The notes under the pieces are model-generated. The model was given only the letters and a program-made list of their open reading frames with translations. It did not search any database and was not told the DNA's origin. The translations under genes and the position numbers were made by a program. Below are positions 8,393 to 16,916 of a stretch of 64,000 bases of DNA, one piece after another; the stretch's first letter is position 1; the number at the start of each line of letters is the position of its first letter. The DNA lies in the NCBI RefSeq assembly GCF_004681185.1, contig NZ_SRIF01000003.1, forward strand, positions 62,001-126,000, read 5' to 3'. The DNA comes from Haloarcula amylovorans (GTDB taxonomy: Archaea > Halobacteriota > Halobacteria > Halobacteriales > Haloarculaceae).

Positions 8393-8640
8393 TACGTAAC
8401 GCTACCGCTGTCAACGTTCGATTCTTTCAATTTCGACAGTTTTATCGAAACCTGCGAGCTGTGACTGGTTTCAATGGGTGTGCTGCAGAGAGGGTCCGGT
8501 TCGATTACTGATTGTCTTTATTCGGACAATAGGAGAAGTGATAAATACAGGAAAAAACAAGCAGGCGAATTAGCTCGCCTATGGAGTACTGGTTATTCAT
8601 CTACTTGGTTCCGTGAATGGGACGGTACTACATGTCAACG
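8393..8640. other. Intergenic region
   Basis: Only short AT-rich tracts are visible between the Tat protein and the TnpB element. I see no gene or RNA in it. Confidence 0.5.
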
Positions 8641-10075
8641 ACCCCACCCTACTTCGCTCAACCTGACGGGCTCACTTGTGAAGGGTGGGGCTTGTCCATG
8701 AACTCAGTCTCGAACCCGTCCGGGTGGGCGGTGAATCCGCCACTTGACGTTCACGAGAGCGGAGCTCTCGTGCAGCCCATCAGGTTTCTACGAAACCTGA
8801 GGACGTCACCGTTCCAGACTTCAGGGCAAGCTGACTGTTGCCCGTCCGCCGAGACGACTGTTGGCCCCGACGGACATACCGTATACCGATGTTCTTCGCC
8901 GCATTGTAGTCCGCGTTCGCTTCCGACTCGCACTTCACGCATCGAAAGTCGTTGCGGGTCAGGCGATTCTCGTCTGCGGTGAACCCACACTCGGCGCACC
9001 GCTTCGACGTGTACGCCGAACCCACTTGCTTTACCGAGACGCTGATCGCCTCAGCTTTGTACTCTACCTGTTCGTACAGCGTTCGGAACGCCCATTTATG
9101 CCCCCACGACGCGCCTGTTCGCTCGCGAATGTGGGTCAAGTCCTCAAACAATATCACGTCACAGTCGTACCGGAGTGCTTCGTCTACGATGGCGTTCGAC
9201 GCCCGGTGTAGCACGTCACGAACGTAGCGAAGCTCCGGCTACTCGACTGTTCGAGTGTCCGATGGGTGCTTCGTGTCCCAGTCTGCTGGAGTCCGGCGCG
9301 TACCTTCTCGAACTCGCGGAGGTTGTGGGTCAACTCCCGCCCGCTGATGAACTTAGCAGTGCTGGTGACGGCGAGATTTTCGATACCGAGGTCGACCCCG
9401 AGGACCGTTCCGTCCTCGGCGGTATTTCGTTCGGTATCGGTCTTGTGTCGGCGGAAGCCGATATGCAAGAAGTAGTCGCCGTCGCGGGCGGTGAGCGTGC
9501 TTTCCGTGACGCTCCACTTCTCGGAGTCGAGGTACTGTCGTTGGTAGCCATCGTCGGCGTCGGGCAACTCAAGCGGGCACCGGACGCGGTTCTCTGTGGT
9601 GGAGAGTGACACCGTATCATTATCGAACAGTGTCATGGTCCGAGTATCGTACTTCACCGTGGGTGTGGTGAAGGTCGGCTTGCTGACCTTCTTGCCTTTC
9701 GAGCGGCGTTCGAGACAGCCGGTGATGGCTTGGGCGGCCTGATGGGTGGCGAGAATCGCGTGCTGACTCCCGAGGTCGGTGTATTCGCGCACGTCGTCGT
9801 AAGCGAGGGGCTGTACGGCGCTTTTTGCGTTACACTTGCCCCACGCCATGTCCGTGGCGATTTGGCAACCACGCTTCCACTCGGAGATGGTCTCTTCGAG
9901 AAGGTCGCGTTGCTCGTCCGTCACTTCAAGACGAGTGTTGCGGTCCGACGCACGTAGTCGTCTGCCTCAGTTTCAATGTATCTGGGTGGTTATTTATAGG
10001 TGAATATTTGTAGCCGATACGAACGTGCTCCTCCCCTCCCTACTCGCTCGCTTCGCTCACTCCTTGAGGAGGGGA
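8641..10075 (-). mobile_element. Decayed IS200/IS605-family (IS1341-type) element without tnpA
   Basis: The element carries only a broken tnpB. Its TnpB-distal end has a stem of CCCCACCCT and AGGGTGGGG (about 8641-8692), the usual place of the right-end hairpin and guide RNA. Its other end has TCCCCTCC (10032-10039) pairing with GGAGGGGA (10068-10075) around GCGAGCGAAGCGAG-like inner repeats. No transposase tnpA lies nearby. The boundaries are estimated from these hairpins. Confidence 0.6.
8780..9975 (-). pseudogene. tnpB: tnpB pseudogene with two frameshifts
   Basis: RNA-guided nuclease/accessory protein of IS200/IS605 elements. The catalytic and zinc motifs are readable in three frames: TEADDYVRRTATLVLK (about 9973-9925), then a shift at about 9922 into TDEQRDLLEETISEWKRGCQ, with the RuvC Asp in VLGVDLGIENLAV. 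A second shift at about 9234 leads into [14 protein letters not shown], the RuvC-II Glu in [13 protein letters not shown], the zinc pair CAEC/CVKC and the final Asp in [12 protein letters not shown]. One missing base explains each shift. The start codon also appears lost (ATT where ATG is expected). It cannot make a full protein as it stands. Confidence 0.8.
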
Positions 10076-10171
10076 CTCCGCGCTACCGCATCAGTTGAAG
10101 ACGCTACAGCGGGCATAACAAACACAAATGGATCACTGGCGACAATGCATCCCAGACACTCGCCACGTCGT

Positions 10172-10210
10172 TAACCAACATTACAAACGAGGACTGTCTC
10201 GTGTTGGTTA
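10172..10210 (-). promoter_or_regulatory. Palindromic promoter module, copy D
   Basis: TAACCAACA (10172-10180) and TGTTGGTTA (10202-10210) are perfect inverted repeats with a 21-bp spacer containing GACTGTCTC, as in copy B. Flanks CCAGACACTCGCC and CTTTGAAAGCTATCCC also match the family. The gene it should drive, to the left on the minus strand, is missing: the TnpB element ends about 95 bp away, so the insertion has probably replaced it. Confidence 0.6.
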
Positions 10211-10342
10211 GCCACGCGATGCCTTTGAAAGCTATCCCAGCTAGAGACTCGGTTCGGCTGATGACACCCTCACCGACGGAAAACCCAAGTTATCCCGTAA
10301 CTGAGTGTCTCACCAACAGAGCCGTTTGTCCACGATACAGCC

Positions 10343-10786
10343 TCAGCGAGCCTGAATCAACTGACGGACCTGGGGGAGTGTCCGTGCTGGCAGTTCTTTG
10401 GGAGCGACCCACTGCGCTGCCAGCACTCCCTCGGCAGGATTGGGCACCGGTGTGGCCACCACATACGTCTGAAACACCTGATACAGTGTGACCGTCTGGT
10501 GGGCTGACTGGTGGGCATACCACCACTGACCACACGCTGACCCAGTAGCCACTGGACACTGCAGTTCTTCCCACAATTCTCGGCGCAGTCCCGCCCGAGC
10601 GGCTTCGCCTGACTGAAGGCCCCCACCAGGCAGTGTCCAGAACGGCTCGCCATCCTGATGACGTTCCTTAACAAGCAGAACGCCCGTGGCTGACTCGATG
10701 AGTGCTTTTGCCCCCGCTCGGATTTCGACCGCTGCCGGCTGTATCTGCGAGTTCGCGCCGTGCATACCCCCCGAGTGTTCAGACAC
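10343..10786 (-). CDS. Nudix hydrolase
   Basis: 147 residues. The Nudix box is clear: G55-x5-E61-x7-R69-E70-L-W-E73-E74, within GGLQSGEAARAGLRRELWEE; the glycine usually found two residues later is Gln. Nudix proteins hydrolyse nucleoside diphosphates linked to another moiety, with Mg2+ bound by the box glutamates. The N-terminal 20 residues are outside the fold and a later start at residue 8 is possible. Substrate cannot be told: QWWYAHQSAHQTVTLYQVF does not match the ADP-ribose or MutT subtypes I know. It stands alone between promoter copy D and the HTH_10 regulator. Confidence 0.85.
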   Translation of the reverse strand: MSEHSGGMHGANSQIQPAAVEIRAGAKALIESATGVLLVKERHQDGEPFWTLPGGGLQSGEAARAGLRRELWEELQCPVATGSACGQWWYAHQSAHQTVTLYQVFQTYVVATPVPNPAEGVLAAQWVAPKELPARTLPQVRQLIQAR

Positions 10787-10974
10787 GCTACCTGTCGCTT
10801 CTCTTGAAGGATACGTAATAGTTCGGGTGGATGCAATTGCGCCAGCGCTCTAGGACGATACTGGTGACAGTAGCGACCAGCTGCCGTGCTAAGGGCATTC
10901 CTACCTAACGATGGATGGTTCAGGTCACAGAGTTTAGAAAGCGCTATACGACTAGGGGTCAAGCATCTTGCAAA

Positions 10975-11715
10975 ATGAAGGCGATAAAGCTTGACATGGT
11001 CCAGTACGATTGCCCGTACATTAGGACCAGCCGCGAACACGACGTCGCCTTCCATACCCAGCACTGGGAGTTCAATCAAGCCGACCGCACGCTCGAGACG
11101 CGGATGCTCGCGATTGGGGAAACCCCCGAAGAGTTACACGGCGCATTCAAGACGCTTGACGACTACGAAATGCTTCAGGGATACGATCTTCTCTCTCGGA
11201 AACAGAACACGGCGCTCATCCGGTCGCGGATAGACGAAACAGACGCTATGCGGGCAATTCGAGAGAACGACGGCTACGTGACTGGTCCATTCGTGGTCCG
11301 AAACGGCAGTGAGATCTGGAACGTCGGCTTCGATCGAGAGCGGGCGGCTGAAGATGCCCTTTCGGAACTCGACGCCTCGAACGAGTTCACGGTCAGGGGC
11401 GACGACTCGATCAATATCGACGACTTCTTCGATATCCTCCAAAACGTCGAATCCCTCGGTGCGATGCTTCGGGCGCTCCAGGACCTCACGGACACAGAAC
11501 GCGAGACGCTCGACGCCGCAGTCGAGAAAGGATACTTCTCGACGCCACGGGGAGCAACGCTCGACGACGTGGCCGAGGAATTCGACATCTCGAAGATGGG
11601 GGCCTCCAAGAACCTTCGTCGTAGTCAGCGAAAGGTACTCCGCCAGGTCGTTCGCGTGATGAACGATGTCGAAGCCCAGATGCAGTTACAGGACGAAACG
11701 TCGCCTCCGCAGTGA
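10975..11715 (+). CDS. HTH_10 (bacterio-opsin activator type) transcriptional regulator
   Basis: 246 residues from ATG at 10975; the frame is open 20 codons further upstream, but MKAIKLDMVQYDCPYI is the usual start of this family. The N-terminal part is the sensor-like domain (PYIRTSREHDVAF, LETRMLAIGETPEELHGAFK). The C-terminal helix-turn-helix is LTDTERETLDAAVEKGYFSTP, then ATLDDVAEEFDISKMGASKNLRRSQRKVL. It faces the operon at 11749-15084 tail-to-tail, 33 bp away. A role in controlling that acyl-CoA operon is a reasonable inference from position only. Confidence 0.85.
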   Translation: MKAIKLDMVQYDCPYIRTSREHDVAFHTQHWEFNQADRTLETRMLAIGETPEELHGAFKTLDDYEMLQGYDLLSRKQNTALIRSRIDETDAMRAIRENDGYVTGPFVVRNGSEIWNVGFDRERAAEDALSELDASNEFTVRGDDSINIDDFFDILQNVESLGAMLRALQDLTDTERETLDAAVEKGYFSTPRGATLDDVAEEFDISKMGASKNLRRSQRKVLRQVVRVMNDVEAQMQLQDETSPPQ

Positions 11716-11748
11716 GAGCCAGAAACCGCCAGTCACGCCAAGGACTAT

Positions 11749-12507
11749 TCAGCGAATGACGCCGCGTGGATCGATCTCGTCGCGCAGGAGCCGCAACTGT
11801 TCCGCGGTCGGTTCCGGACTCCGATCGTACTCGCCGACGTGAATCTGGAAGCTGCTTTCCTCGTTGATCATCGTCTCTTCGACACCCGGATGTAAGAACT
11901 CGAGTGCCAGCTCCCGGTTGTCGTTGAAGCCGTAAACGCCATACTGGGTGATGACGTGGCTCGGCCCGGTCTCGGCAGGTAGCCCAGCCTCTTCGCGTGC
12001 GTCCGGTCCCTCGAGGTAGCCCGGCGTGGTGCGAAAGTCAAGCTCCTCTACGAAGCTCGTCTCGTCTTGGCGCATCGTGACGATTGTTTCGTTGGCGAGC
12101 GACCCGATGTCGTTTGCACCGCCGCTGCCCGGGAACCGGACGGTCGGACGCTCCCAGTCGCCAATGACCGTCGAGTTGAGGTTGCCACGGCGGTCGATCT
12201 GTGCGGCCCCGAGAAAGCCGTAGTCGACGAAGCCGGCGCTCATGTAGGACATGACGTCGTGCATCCCGGCGGCTTTCACGCCCCTGTGGAAGGTCCGCTC
12301 GTCGCCGACCGAAATCGGCAGTTCTGGCGCTTCTGGGCCGATGCCGCCGGCCTCGTAGATCATGGTCACATCGGGCGCATGCGTTCGCTGTGCGAGCATT
12401 GCCGCAAGCATCGGCATTCCCGTCCCGACGATGATTGTACTCTCGTCTTCGATGAGGCTCGCAGCGACGGTCGTCAGCAGTTCGGTCGACGTATACTCCT
12501 CGCTCAT
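11749..12507 (-). CDS. CoA-transferase subunit B (glutaconate CoA-transferase/IpdB-like)
   Basis: 252 residues, last gene of a four-gene operon. The fold signature is IIVGTGMPMLAAMLAQ followed by MIYEAGGIGP. Glu52 in YEAG is at the position of the catalytic glutamate of GctB-type CoA-transferases, so transferase activity is expected rather than the hydrolase activity of IpdAB, which as I recall lacks it. DYGFLGAAQIDRRGNLNSTVIGDW and FPGSGGANDIGS are also typical. The protein forms a heteromer with subunit A, whose stop overlaps this start by 4 bp. With the thiolase upstream it should activate a 3-oxoacid (or a dicarboxylate) to its CoA ester before thiolysis. Substrate unknown. Confidence 0.85.
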   Translation of the reverse strand: MSEEYTSTELLTTVAASLIEDESTIIVGTGMPMLAAMLAQRTHAPDVTMIYEAGGIGPEAPELPISVGDERTFHRGVKAAGMHDVMSYMSAGFVDYGFLGAAQIDRRGNLNSTVIGDWERPTVRFPGSGGANDIGSLANETIVTMRQDETSFVEELDFRTTPGYLEGPDAREEAGLPAETGPSHVITQYGVYGFNDNRELALEFLHPGVEETMINEESSFQIHVGEYDRSPEPTAEQLRLLRDEIDPRGVIR

Positions 12508-13526
12508 GCCTGCTCACCCCCTTCGGGGCCGCCCGCGTCCGGGCGGTCGTAGTTCTCGATTGCTTCGAGATCGGCAAGTCGCTCCCCGCCACCGATAGCC
12601 TCGAGATACTCTTCGAAGTCCTCAGTTCCGGTGACGTAGCGCTCGAGGTACTCCTCGATGCCTTCTTCGGTCGTTGTGAGGTCCATCCACTCCTCGAGGT
12701 GGTCTTCGTCGAAGTAGTACCGGTAGGGCATCTCACCGGGGTGGCTCCCGTAGGGCGCCTCGACGACCGCATCGACGAGGAAATAGGGGATTTCGACGTC
12801 TTTGGACCGCCCCCGGAGTTCGTCGCTGTCGACGATTTCCTCAGCGGTGATAATCAGGCGTTTCGCTGCTCCTGCAAGTTCCGGGTCCTCGACGCTGATG
12901 CCGTCGATGACCGCGTTGCCATACTTGTCGGCTTTCGAGACGTGGATGCAGACGGCATCGGGGTAACAGGCGGGCACGAGCGTGATCGGGTCGCCGGTCC
13001 AGGGTGCTTCGACGATCTTCGCTGCACTCTTCTCGAAGGTCTCCGTCCCCGCGAGGATTCGAGCAGGGACGAAGGGGACGCCCATCTTCGCGGCGAGAAA
13101 CCGCCACTGCAGAGTCGCGTTGCTCGCTTCGGCAACGACTTCGACGTCGCCCTCTTCGACTCGCCGGCGGCCTGCAGGGGCGAGTCCACGAGTTTCGTGG
13201 GCGAAACAGTAGGCGGCTTCGACTTTTGAGACCGCACCCGCTGCGATCAGCAGATCGGCGTCGAAGACGGTCGTCTTCCCCGAGAGTGTCAAGTTCTCAA
13301 TGTCCTGCCTGACAATCTCGTGGAGAATCGGCGTCGAGATTCGGACGTGGCCAAAGCCGCCGCTGGCGAGGAGGTCGCCGTCGTCGACGAATCGCTCGAC
13401 CGCCTCCCTTGCGGACATCCGTTTGTCCTCGAACGCACGCGAGCGCTTTTCGCGGTTCCATTTTCTGACATCGTCGGGGTGTTCCCAGCCGACGAGTTCG
13501 CCGTTTCCTTCGTCGATGACGTTCAT
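12504..13526 (-). CDS. CoA-transferase subunit A (glutaconate CoA-transferase/IpdA-like)
   Basis: 340 residues. Motifs: an N-terminal DGDLLASGGFGHVRIS, VEAAYCFAHETRGLAPAGRR, FLAAKMGVPFVPARILAGT, PACYPDAVCIHVSKADKYGNAVIDG and KRLIITAEEIV, all characteristic of the A subunits of GctAB/IpdAB-type enzymes. It is longer than beta-ketoadipate CoA-transferase subunits, which argues against a plain PcaI role. It overlaps the genes on both sides by 4 bp, so the four operon proteins are translationally coupled. An internal start at MSAREAVERF (residue 37) is possible but less likely, since the N-terminal extension is shared by family members. Confidence 0.85.
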   Translation of the reverse strand: MNVIDEGNGELVGWEHPDDVRKWNREKRSRAFEDKRMSAREAVERFVDDGDLLASGGFGHVRISTPILHEIVRQDIENLTLSGKTTVFDADLLIAAGAVSKVEAAYCFAHETRGLAPAGRRRVEEGDVEVVAEASNATLQWRFLAAKMGVPFVPARILAGTETFEKSAAKIVEAPWTGDPITLVPACYPDAVCIHVSKADKYGNAVIDGISVEDPELAGAAKRLIITAEEIVDSDELRGRSKDVEIPYFLVDAVVEAPYGSHPGEMPYRYYFDEDHLEEWMDLTTTEEGIEEYLERYVTGTEDFEEYLEAIGGGERLADLEAIENYDRPDAGGPEGGEQA

Positions 13527-13918
13527 TGATCACTCACCTCGCCTACGGGACGAAACGCGACAAACCGCTTGCCGCTTGTCTCCGCCTCGAGCACCGTCGC
13601 CTCGACTTCGAGGCGGGTCTCGACAGCTTCAGGGTTGGTTCCGGTGACCCGCCCCGTCAGCGCCACGGGGCCGAACTTGGCGATCGCGATCGCGTAGGGG
13701 GCGTCCGCTCCGAAATCGGGATGGGGAACGCGGATGACCGTTTTCGATTCGACCGTCCCGGTTTCCGGAAGCGGTTTGCGCTCGAGGTCGGCTGCTGCCC
13801 CCGCCATAGCCGGCGGGACCAGTGCCCGCCCGTCGCAACGGAGGTAGTAGCCCTCGCCGGCCTCGAGTGCGTCGAGCCAGGCGTCGTAGCCGGTCTCGCG
13901 GGCTCTCTCAACGCTCAT
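13523..13918 (-). CDS. DUF35 OB-fold protein (thiolase partner) with degenerate zinc ribbon
   Basis: 131 residues. DUF35 proteins carry an N-terminal rubredoxin-like zinc ribbon and a C-terminal OB-fold and pair with thiolases; in archaea they can bridge thiolase and HMG-CoA synthase. The OB-fold part is clear (GTVESKTVIRVPHPDFGADAPYAIAIAKFG, then LTGRVTG, VEATVLEAETSGKRFVAFRP). The zinc ribbon is eroded: only one Cys remains in YYLRCDGRALVPPAM, where a CPxCG pair is normal. The scaffold role could survive without zinc. It overlaps the thiolase gene and the CoA-transferase A gene by 4 bp each. Confidence 0.8.
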   Translation of the reverse strand: MSVERARETGYDAWLDALEAGEGYYLRCDGRALVPPAMAGAAADLERKPLPETGTVESKTVIRVPHPDFGADAPYAIAIAKFGPVALTGRVTGTNPEAVETRLEVEATVLEAETSGKRFVAFRPVGEVSDQ

Positions 13919-15084
13919 CTCGCCACCTCCAGGACGTGGACAGCGGCAGTTGCGACCGTCCCACCCGCATTGTGGGTCACGCCGACCTCCGCATCGGGAA
14001 CTGCGTCGGCGTTCGGGTGAGTTCCAGCGAGCAGTTTGGTTAGCTCGACGAGCTGGCCGACGCCCGTCGCACCGACGGGATGGCCCTTCGCTTTCAGCCC
14101 GCCGGAGAGGTTGATCGGCAGCTGTCCGTCGTGGGCCGTTTCCCCATCGCGGGCTGCCGTGATCGCTTCGCCGGGCTCGTAAAAGCCCAGTGCCTCGAGT
14201 GCGAGCACTTCGGCGATTGTAAAGCAGTCGTGGACCTCGGCAACGTCAATGTCGTCAGCGGTCACATCGGCGCCGCTGTAGGCGGCCTGCGCAGCCGATT
14301 CGGCCGCTTTCGTCCGCGTCAGGTCCCCGCGTTCTTGCAGGGACAGTGAGTCCGTCCCGCGTCCGGAGCCGGTGATTGCGACTGCGGGCCCGAGGTCGTG
14401 TTCGGCCGCGTACTCGCCCGAGACAAGGACGGCCGCCGCAGCTCCATCGGAGATTGGACAGGCATCGAGCAAACCGAGCGGATCAGCGACCTGTGGTGCC
14501 TCGAGGACGTCTGTGACGTCAATCTCGTCGTGGAACTGTGCGTTCGGGTTGGTCGCCGCGTTCTCGTGGTTTTTCACGGCGATGTGTGCAAGGTCTTCAT
14601 GCGTGCCGCCGAACCGCTCCATGTAGGCGTCCGCGAGCAATGCGTACGCCCCGGGGAACGTCAGGCCGGGACGCCCCTCGTGGAGTTCGTCTGCGGCCCG
14701 TGCGAGTGCTGCCGTCGTCTCAGCGGTCTCGAGGTTTGTCATTCGTTCGAGCCCGCCGACGAGGACGACATCGGCCGCGCCGCTCTCGATCGCTTGGACA
14801 CCGTCGGCGACGGCGTAGCCACCGGAGGCACACGCGTTCTCGACGCGTGTCGCCTCAAGACCTGTCGTCCCGAGCCCGGCAGCCATCAGCGGGGCTTGAT
14901 GACTCTGTCTCTCTGCGACCTCGCCCATATAGTTGCCGTAGTAGAGGGCATCGATGTCCGAACCCGGTACGGCGCTTTCTGCGAGTGCGCTCGATCGCGC
15001 CTCGGCGAACAGTTCCCGGCCAGTTCGGCCGGCATGGTCGCCGAACCTGGTCGCACCGACACCAGCTATCAGTATCTCTGGCAT
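13915..15084 (-). CDS. Thiolase family protein (acetyl-CoA acetyltransferase/SCP-x type)
   Basis: 389 residues, first gene of the operon. Acyl-accepting Cys85 lies in VENACASGGYAV, and the later catalytic region is HDCFTIAE, then GGLKAKGHPVGATGVGQ (His) and VTHNAGGTVATAAVHVL, where Asn replaces the second active-site Cys region. That pattern is the lipid-transfer/SCP-x thiolase subfamily that works with DUF35 proteins. It should cleave a 3-oxoacyl-CoA to acetyl-CoA and a shortened acyl-CoA. The promoter motif at 15116-15142 precedes it. Confidence 0.88.
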   Translation of the reverse strand: MPEILIAGVGATRFGDHAGRTGRELFAEARSSALAESAVPGSDIDALYYGNYMGEVAERQSHQAPLMAAGLGTTGLEATRVENACASGGYAVADGVQAIESGAADVVLVGGLERMTNLETAETTAALARAADELHEGRPGLTFPGAYALLADAYMERFGGTHEDLAHIAVKNHENAATNPNAQFHDEIDVTDVLEAPQVADPLGLLDACPISDGAAAAVLVSGEYAAEHDLGPAVAITGSGRGTDSLSLQERGDLTRTKAAESAAQAAYSGADVTADDIDVAEVHDCFTIAEVLALEALGFYEPGEAITAARDGETAHDGQLPINLSGGLKAKGHPVGATGVGQLVELTKLLAGTHPNADAVPDAEVGVTHNAGGTVATAAVHVLEVAR

Positions 15085-15115
15085 TACTGGAGAAAAGGGT
15101 CTCTAGCGGCGAAAA

Positions 15116-15142
15116 CCGGCGGGTTGATATGTATACCAACCC
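15116..15142 (-). promoter_or_regulatory. Promoter/operator motif of the thiolase operon
   Basis: CGGCGGGTTGATATGTA is repeated with one mismatch upstream of the SDR/symporter operon at 18413. On the minus strand it reads TACATATCAACC, with a TATA-like core about 44 nt before the thiolase start. GGGTTG (15121) and CAACCC (15137-15142) form an imperfect palindrome, which suggests a bound regulator as well as TBP. Confidence 0.5.
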
Positions 15143-15315
15143 GTGATCGCAGGCGCGAACATACGATGACGGACTGGGAGACGGAGTAGTCAGAACGTCT
15201 TGGACTGTCGATTGCAATCATCAACTGATTGCTCCGACAGCCGTCGTGGGGTGTCTCGAAAATGGGGTACAGCCGCGCCGAGAGACAGCGAGGCGGGCGG
15301 TCAGCGGGGAGCCGC

Positions 15316-15387
15316 CTATATTTTCAAGAAGAGAACGATCAGGTTGATCACCAGCATTGCAACGAAGCCGACGAGCCAGAGTTTCAT
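15316..15387 (-). CDS. 23-residue membrane miniprotein of the symporter operon
   Basis: ATG at 15387-15385 and TAG at 15318-15316 enclose 23 codons beginning MKLWLVGFVAMLV and ending FLKI, a single hydrophobic helix with a positively charged end on each side. A strong ribosome site (GGAGGT on the minus strand, 15400-15395) lies 7 nt before the start. It begins 14 nt after the stop codon of the symporter gene. The combination of a good ribosome site, position and hydrophobicity supports translation. By analogy with small subunits of other transporters it may stabilise or regulate the symporter; that is inference. Confidence 0.65.
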   Translation of the reverse strand: MKLWLVGFVAMLVINLIVLFLKI

Positions 15388-15401
15388 GTCTTTCACCTCC
15401 G

Positions 15402-16916
15402 TTAGAGTTTGAAGATGGGTTTGACGTGCTCCGGGACGTTTTCGCCGCTGGCTCCGTCAGTCAGGTACGAGACGAAGATCGTCACGGAGATCGAAACAGC
15501 GATCGCGATGAAGTAAAAGTCCATCCCGATCGGGAACGAGTACCCGAGCTGTGTCGCAGTCAGCAGCGTGATGTTGAGCAGGAGTGCGGAGGCGAGGCCG
15601 GCAATGACGCCCTCTCGGCTTGCACCCTTCCAGAGCAGGCCGACGACCACAGCGGGGATCGTTCCACTGACGAACGTTCCCCAGCCGAAGGTGCCAAGGA
15701 TCGCGACGAGGTGGCCGCCGTACAGGCCGAAGATCACCGCGCCGACGCCGACAACGAGGACTGCGACCCGACCCAGCCACGTTTCCCGCCGTTCGGAGAA
15801 CTCCCAGCCCATCGCCCGCACGAGGTCACGGGCGATCGCGCCGGAGGCGACCGACAGGAAGAACGCGGCGGTGGACATGATCGCAGCGACCAGCCCCGCG
15901 TAGATGATCATTTGCAGGACGATGTGCAACCGTTCGACGAACTCGAAGGCAGCCATGTCAGGATCCGCAAGCGGTTCAACCGTCCCGGAGGCGACCAGAT
16001 AGAGCGCAATGATGCCGATGAGCAACCAGAGGAGACTCCCGACGGCATAGGTGACGCCACTGACGAGGCCGACGGTTCGCAGTCCCTTCGGATTGTTGAT
16101 CGAGAACATCCTTTGGAGAACCTGAGGCTGGCCCATGACGCCGATACTGAAGACGATCGGCCAGATCAACAACAGACCGGGAGCGGAACCTTCAGCGAGC
16201 CCCCAACCATCGAGCATCTGAGGAGTAAAGGCCTTTGTCACGTCTTCGCCCGTGAGTTCGCCGGCCTCGATAACGGTCATGGTCGTGTTCTCCATCCCAC
16301 CGGCGATCTGGAAGAACCCGACGATGACACCGACGACGCCGATGAGCATCACCGCACCTGTGTACGCCCCTGCAAGCTGGGCCGACGCCATCCCACCGAC
16401 GGCAACGTAGACGATGATCAGACCGAACACGAGCCAGACGGCGGTCTCCATCGAGATTCCGAGGATCACCGAGAGGACGTAGCCGCCGCCAGCGACCTGC
16501 GAGGCGAGGTAGGCCCAACACGCGATAAAGAGGATCACCGCGAGTATCCCCCGGATCGCGCCGCTGTTAAATCGCTCGTCGGCAATGTCCCCGAGCGTGC
16601 CAATATTGGCGACATCGGCCATCCCGCGAACGCGCTTGCCGACGATCCAGTAGGCCATCGCGAACCCGAGGCCGCTGGCGAAGGTCATCCACAGCGAAGA
16701 CGTGCCCATCTTATAGACCAGCCCCGGGCCACCGATAAACCCGAAGGCGCTCATAATCCCGGACATACTCGCGAGGGTGATGACCGCCGCACCGAACATC
16801 TTCGTCGCGCCATAAAACTCGTCAGAGGAGTCGATCAGGCGCTGGCTATACAGGCCGACAGCGAACACCGAGAGGATAAACAGCGCGACGAAACCGGGAA
16901 CGAGCACGTTGCTCAT
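15402..16916 (-). CDS. Sodium:solute symporter (SSS family)
   Basis: 504 residues with about 13 hydrophobic segments, the size and layout of the LeuT-fold SSS family. Typical stretches are SDEFYGATKMFGAAVITLASMSG, GFIGGPGLVYKMG, VGGMASAQLAGAYTGAVM and MSTAAFFLSVASGAIARDLV (segment 8 with the Ser/Thr pattern of the sodium site). It probably imports a carboxylate. Its start overlaps the stop of the 190-residue membrane protein by 4 bp and its stop is 14 nt before the miniprotein start. With the SDR first in the operon, a hydroxy-acid such as 3-hydroxybutyrate is a plausible substrate. Confidence 0.88.
   Translation of the reverse strand: MSNVLVPGFVALFILSVFAVGLYSQRLIDSSDEFYGATKMFGAAVITLASMSGIMSAFGFIGGPGLVYKMGTSSLWMTFASGLGFAMAYWIVGKRVRGMADVANIGTLGDIADERFNSGAIRGILAVILFIACWAYLASQVAGGGYVLSVILGISMETAVWLVFGLIIVYVAVGGMASAQLAGAYTGAVMLIGVVGVIVGFFQIAGGMENTTMTVIEAGELTGEDVTKAFTPQMLDGWGLAEGSAPGLLLIWPIVFSIGVMGQPQVLQRMFSINNPKGLRTVGLVSGVTYAVGSLLWLLIGIIALYLVASGTVEPLADPDMAAFEFVERLHIVLQMIIYAGLVAAIMSTAAFFLSVASGAIARDLVRAMGWEFSERRETWLGRVAVLVVGVGAVIFGLYGGHLVAILGTFGWGTFVSGTIPAVVVGLLWKGASREGVIAGLASALLLNITLLTATQLGYSFPIGMDFYFIAIAVSISVTIFVSYLTDGASGENVPEHVKPIFKL

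Noticed and set aside
14398..15189. Plus-strand frames opposite the thiolase gene
   Set aside because: They are shadows of a conserved thiolase reading frame.
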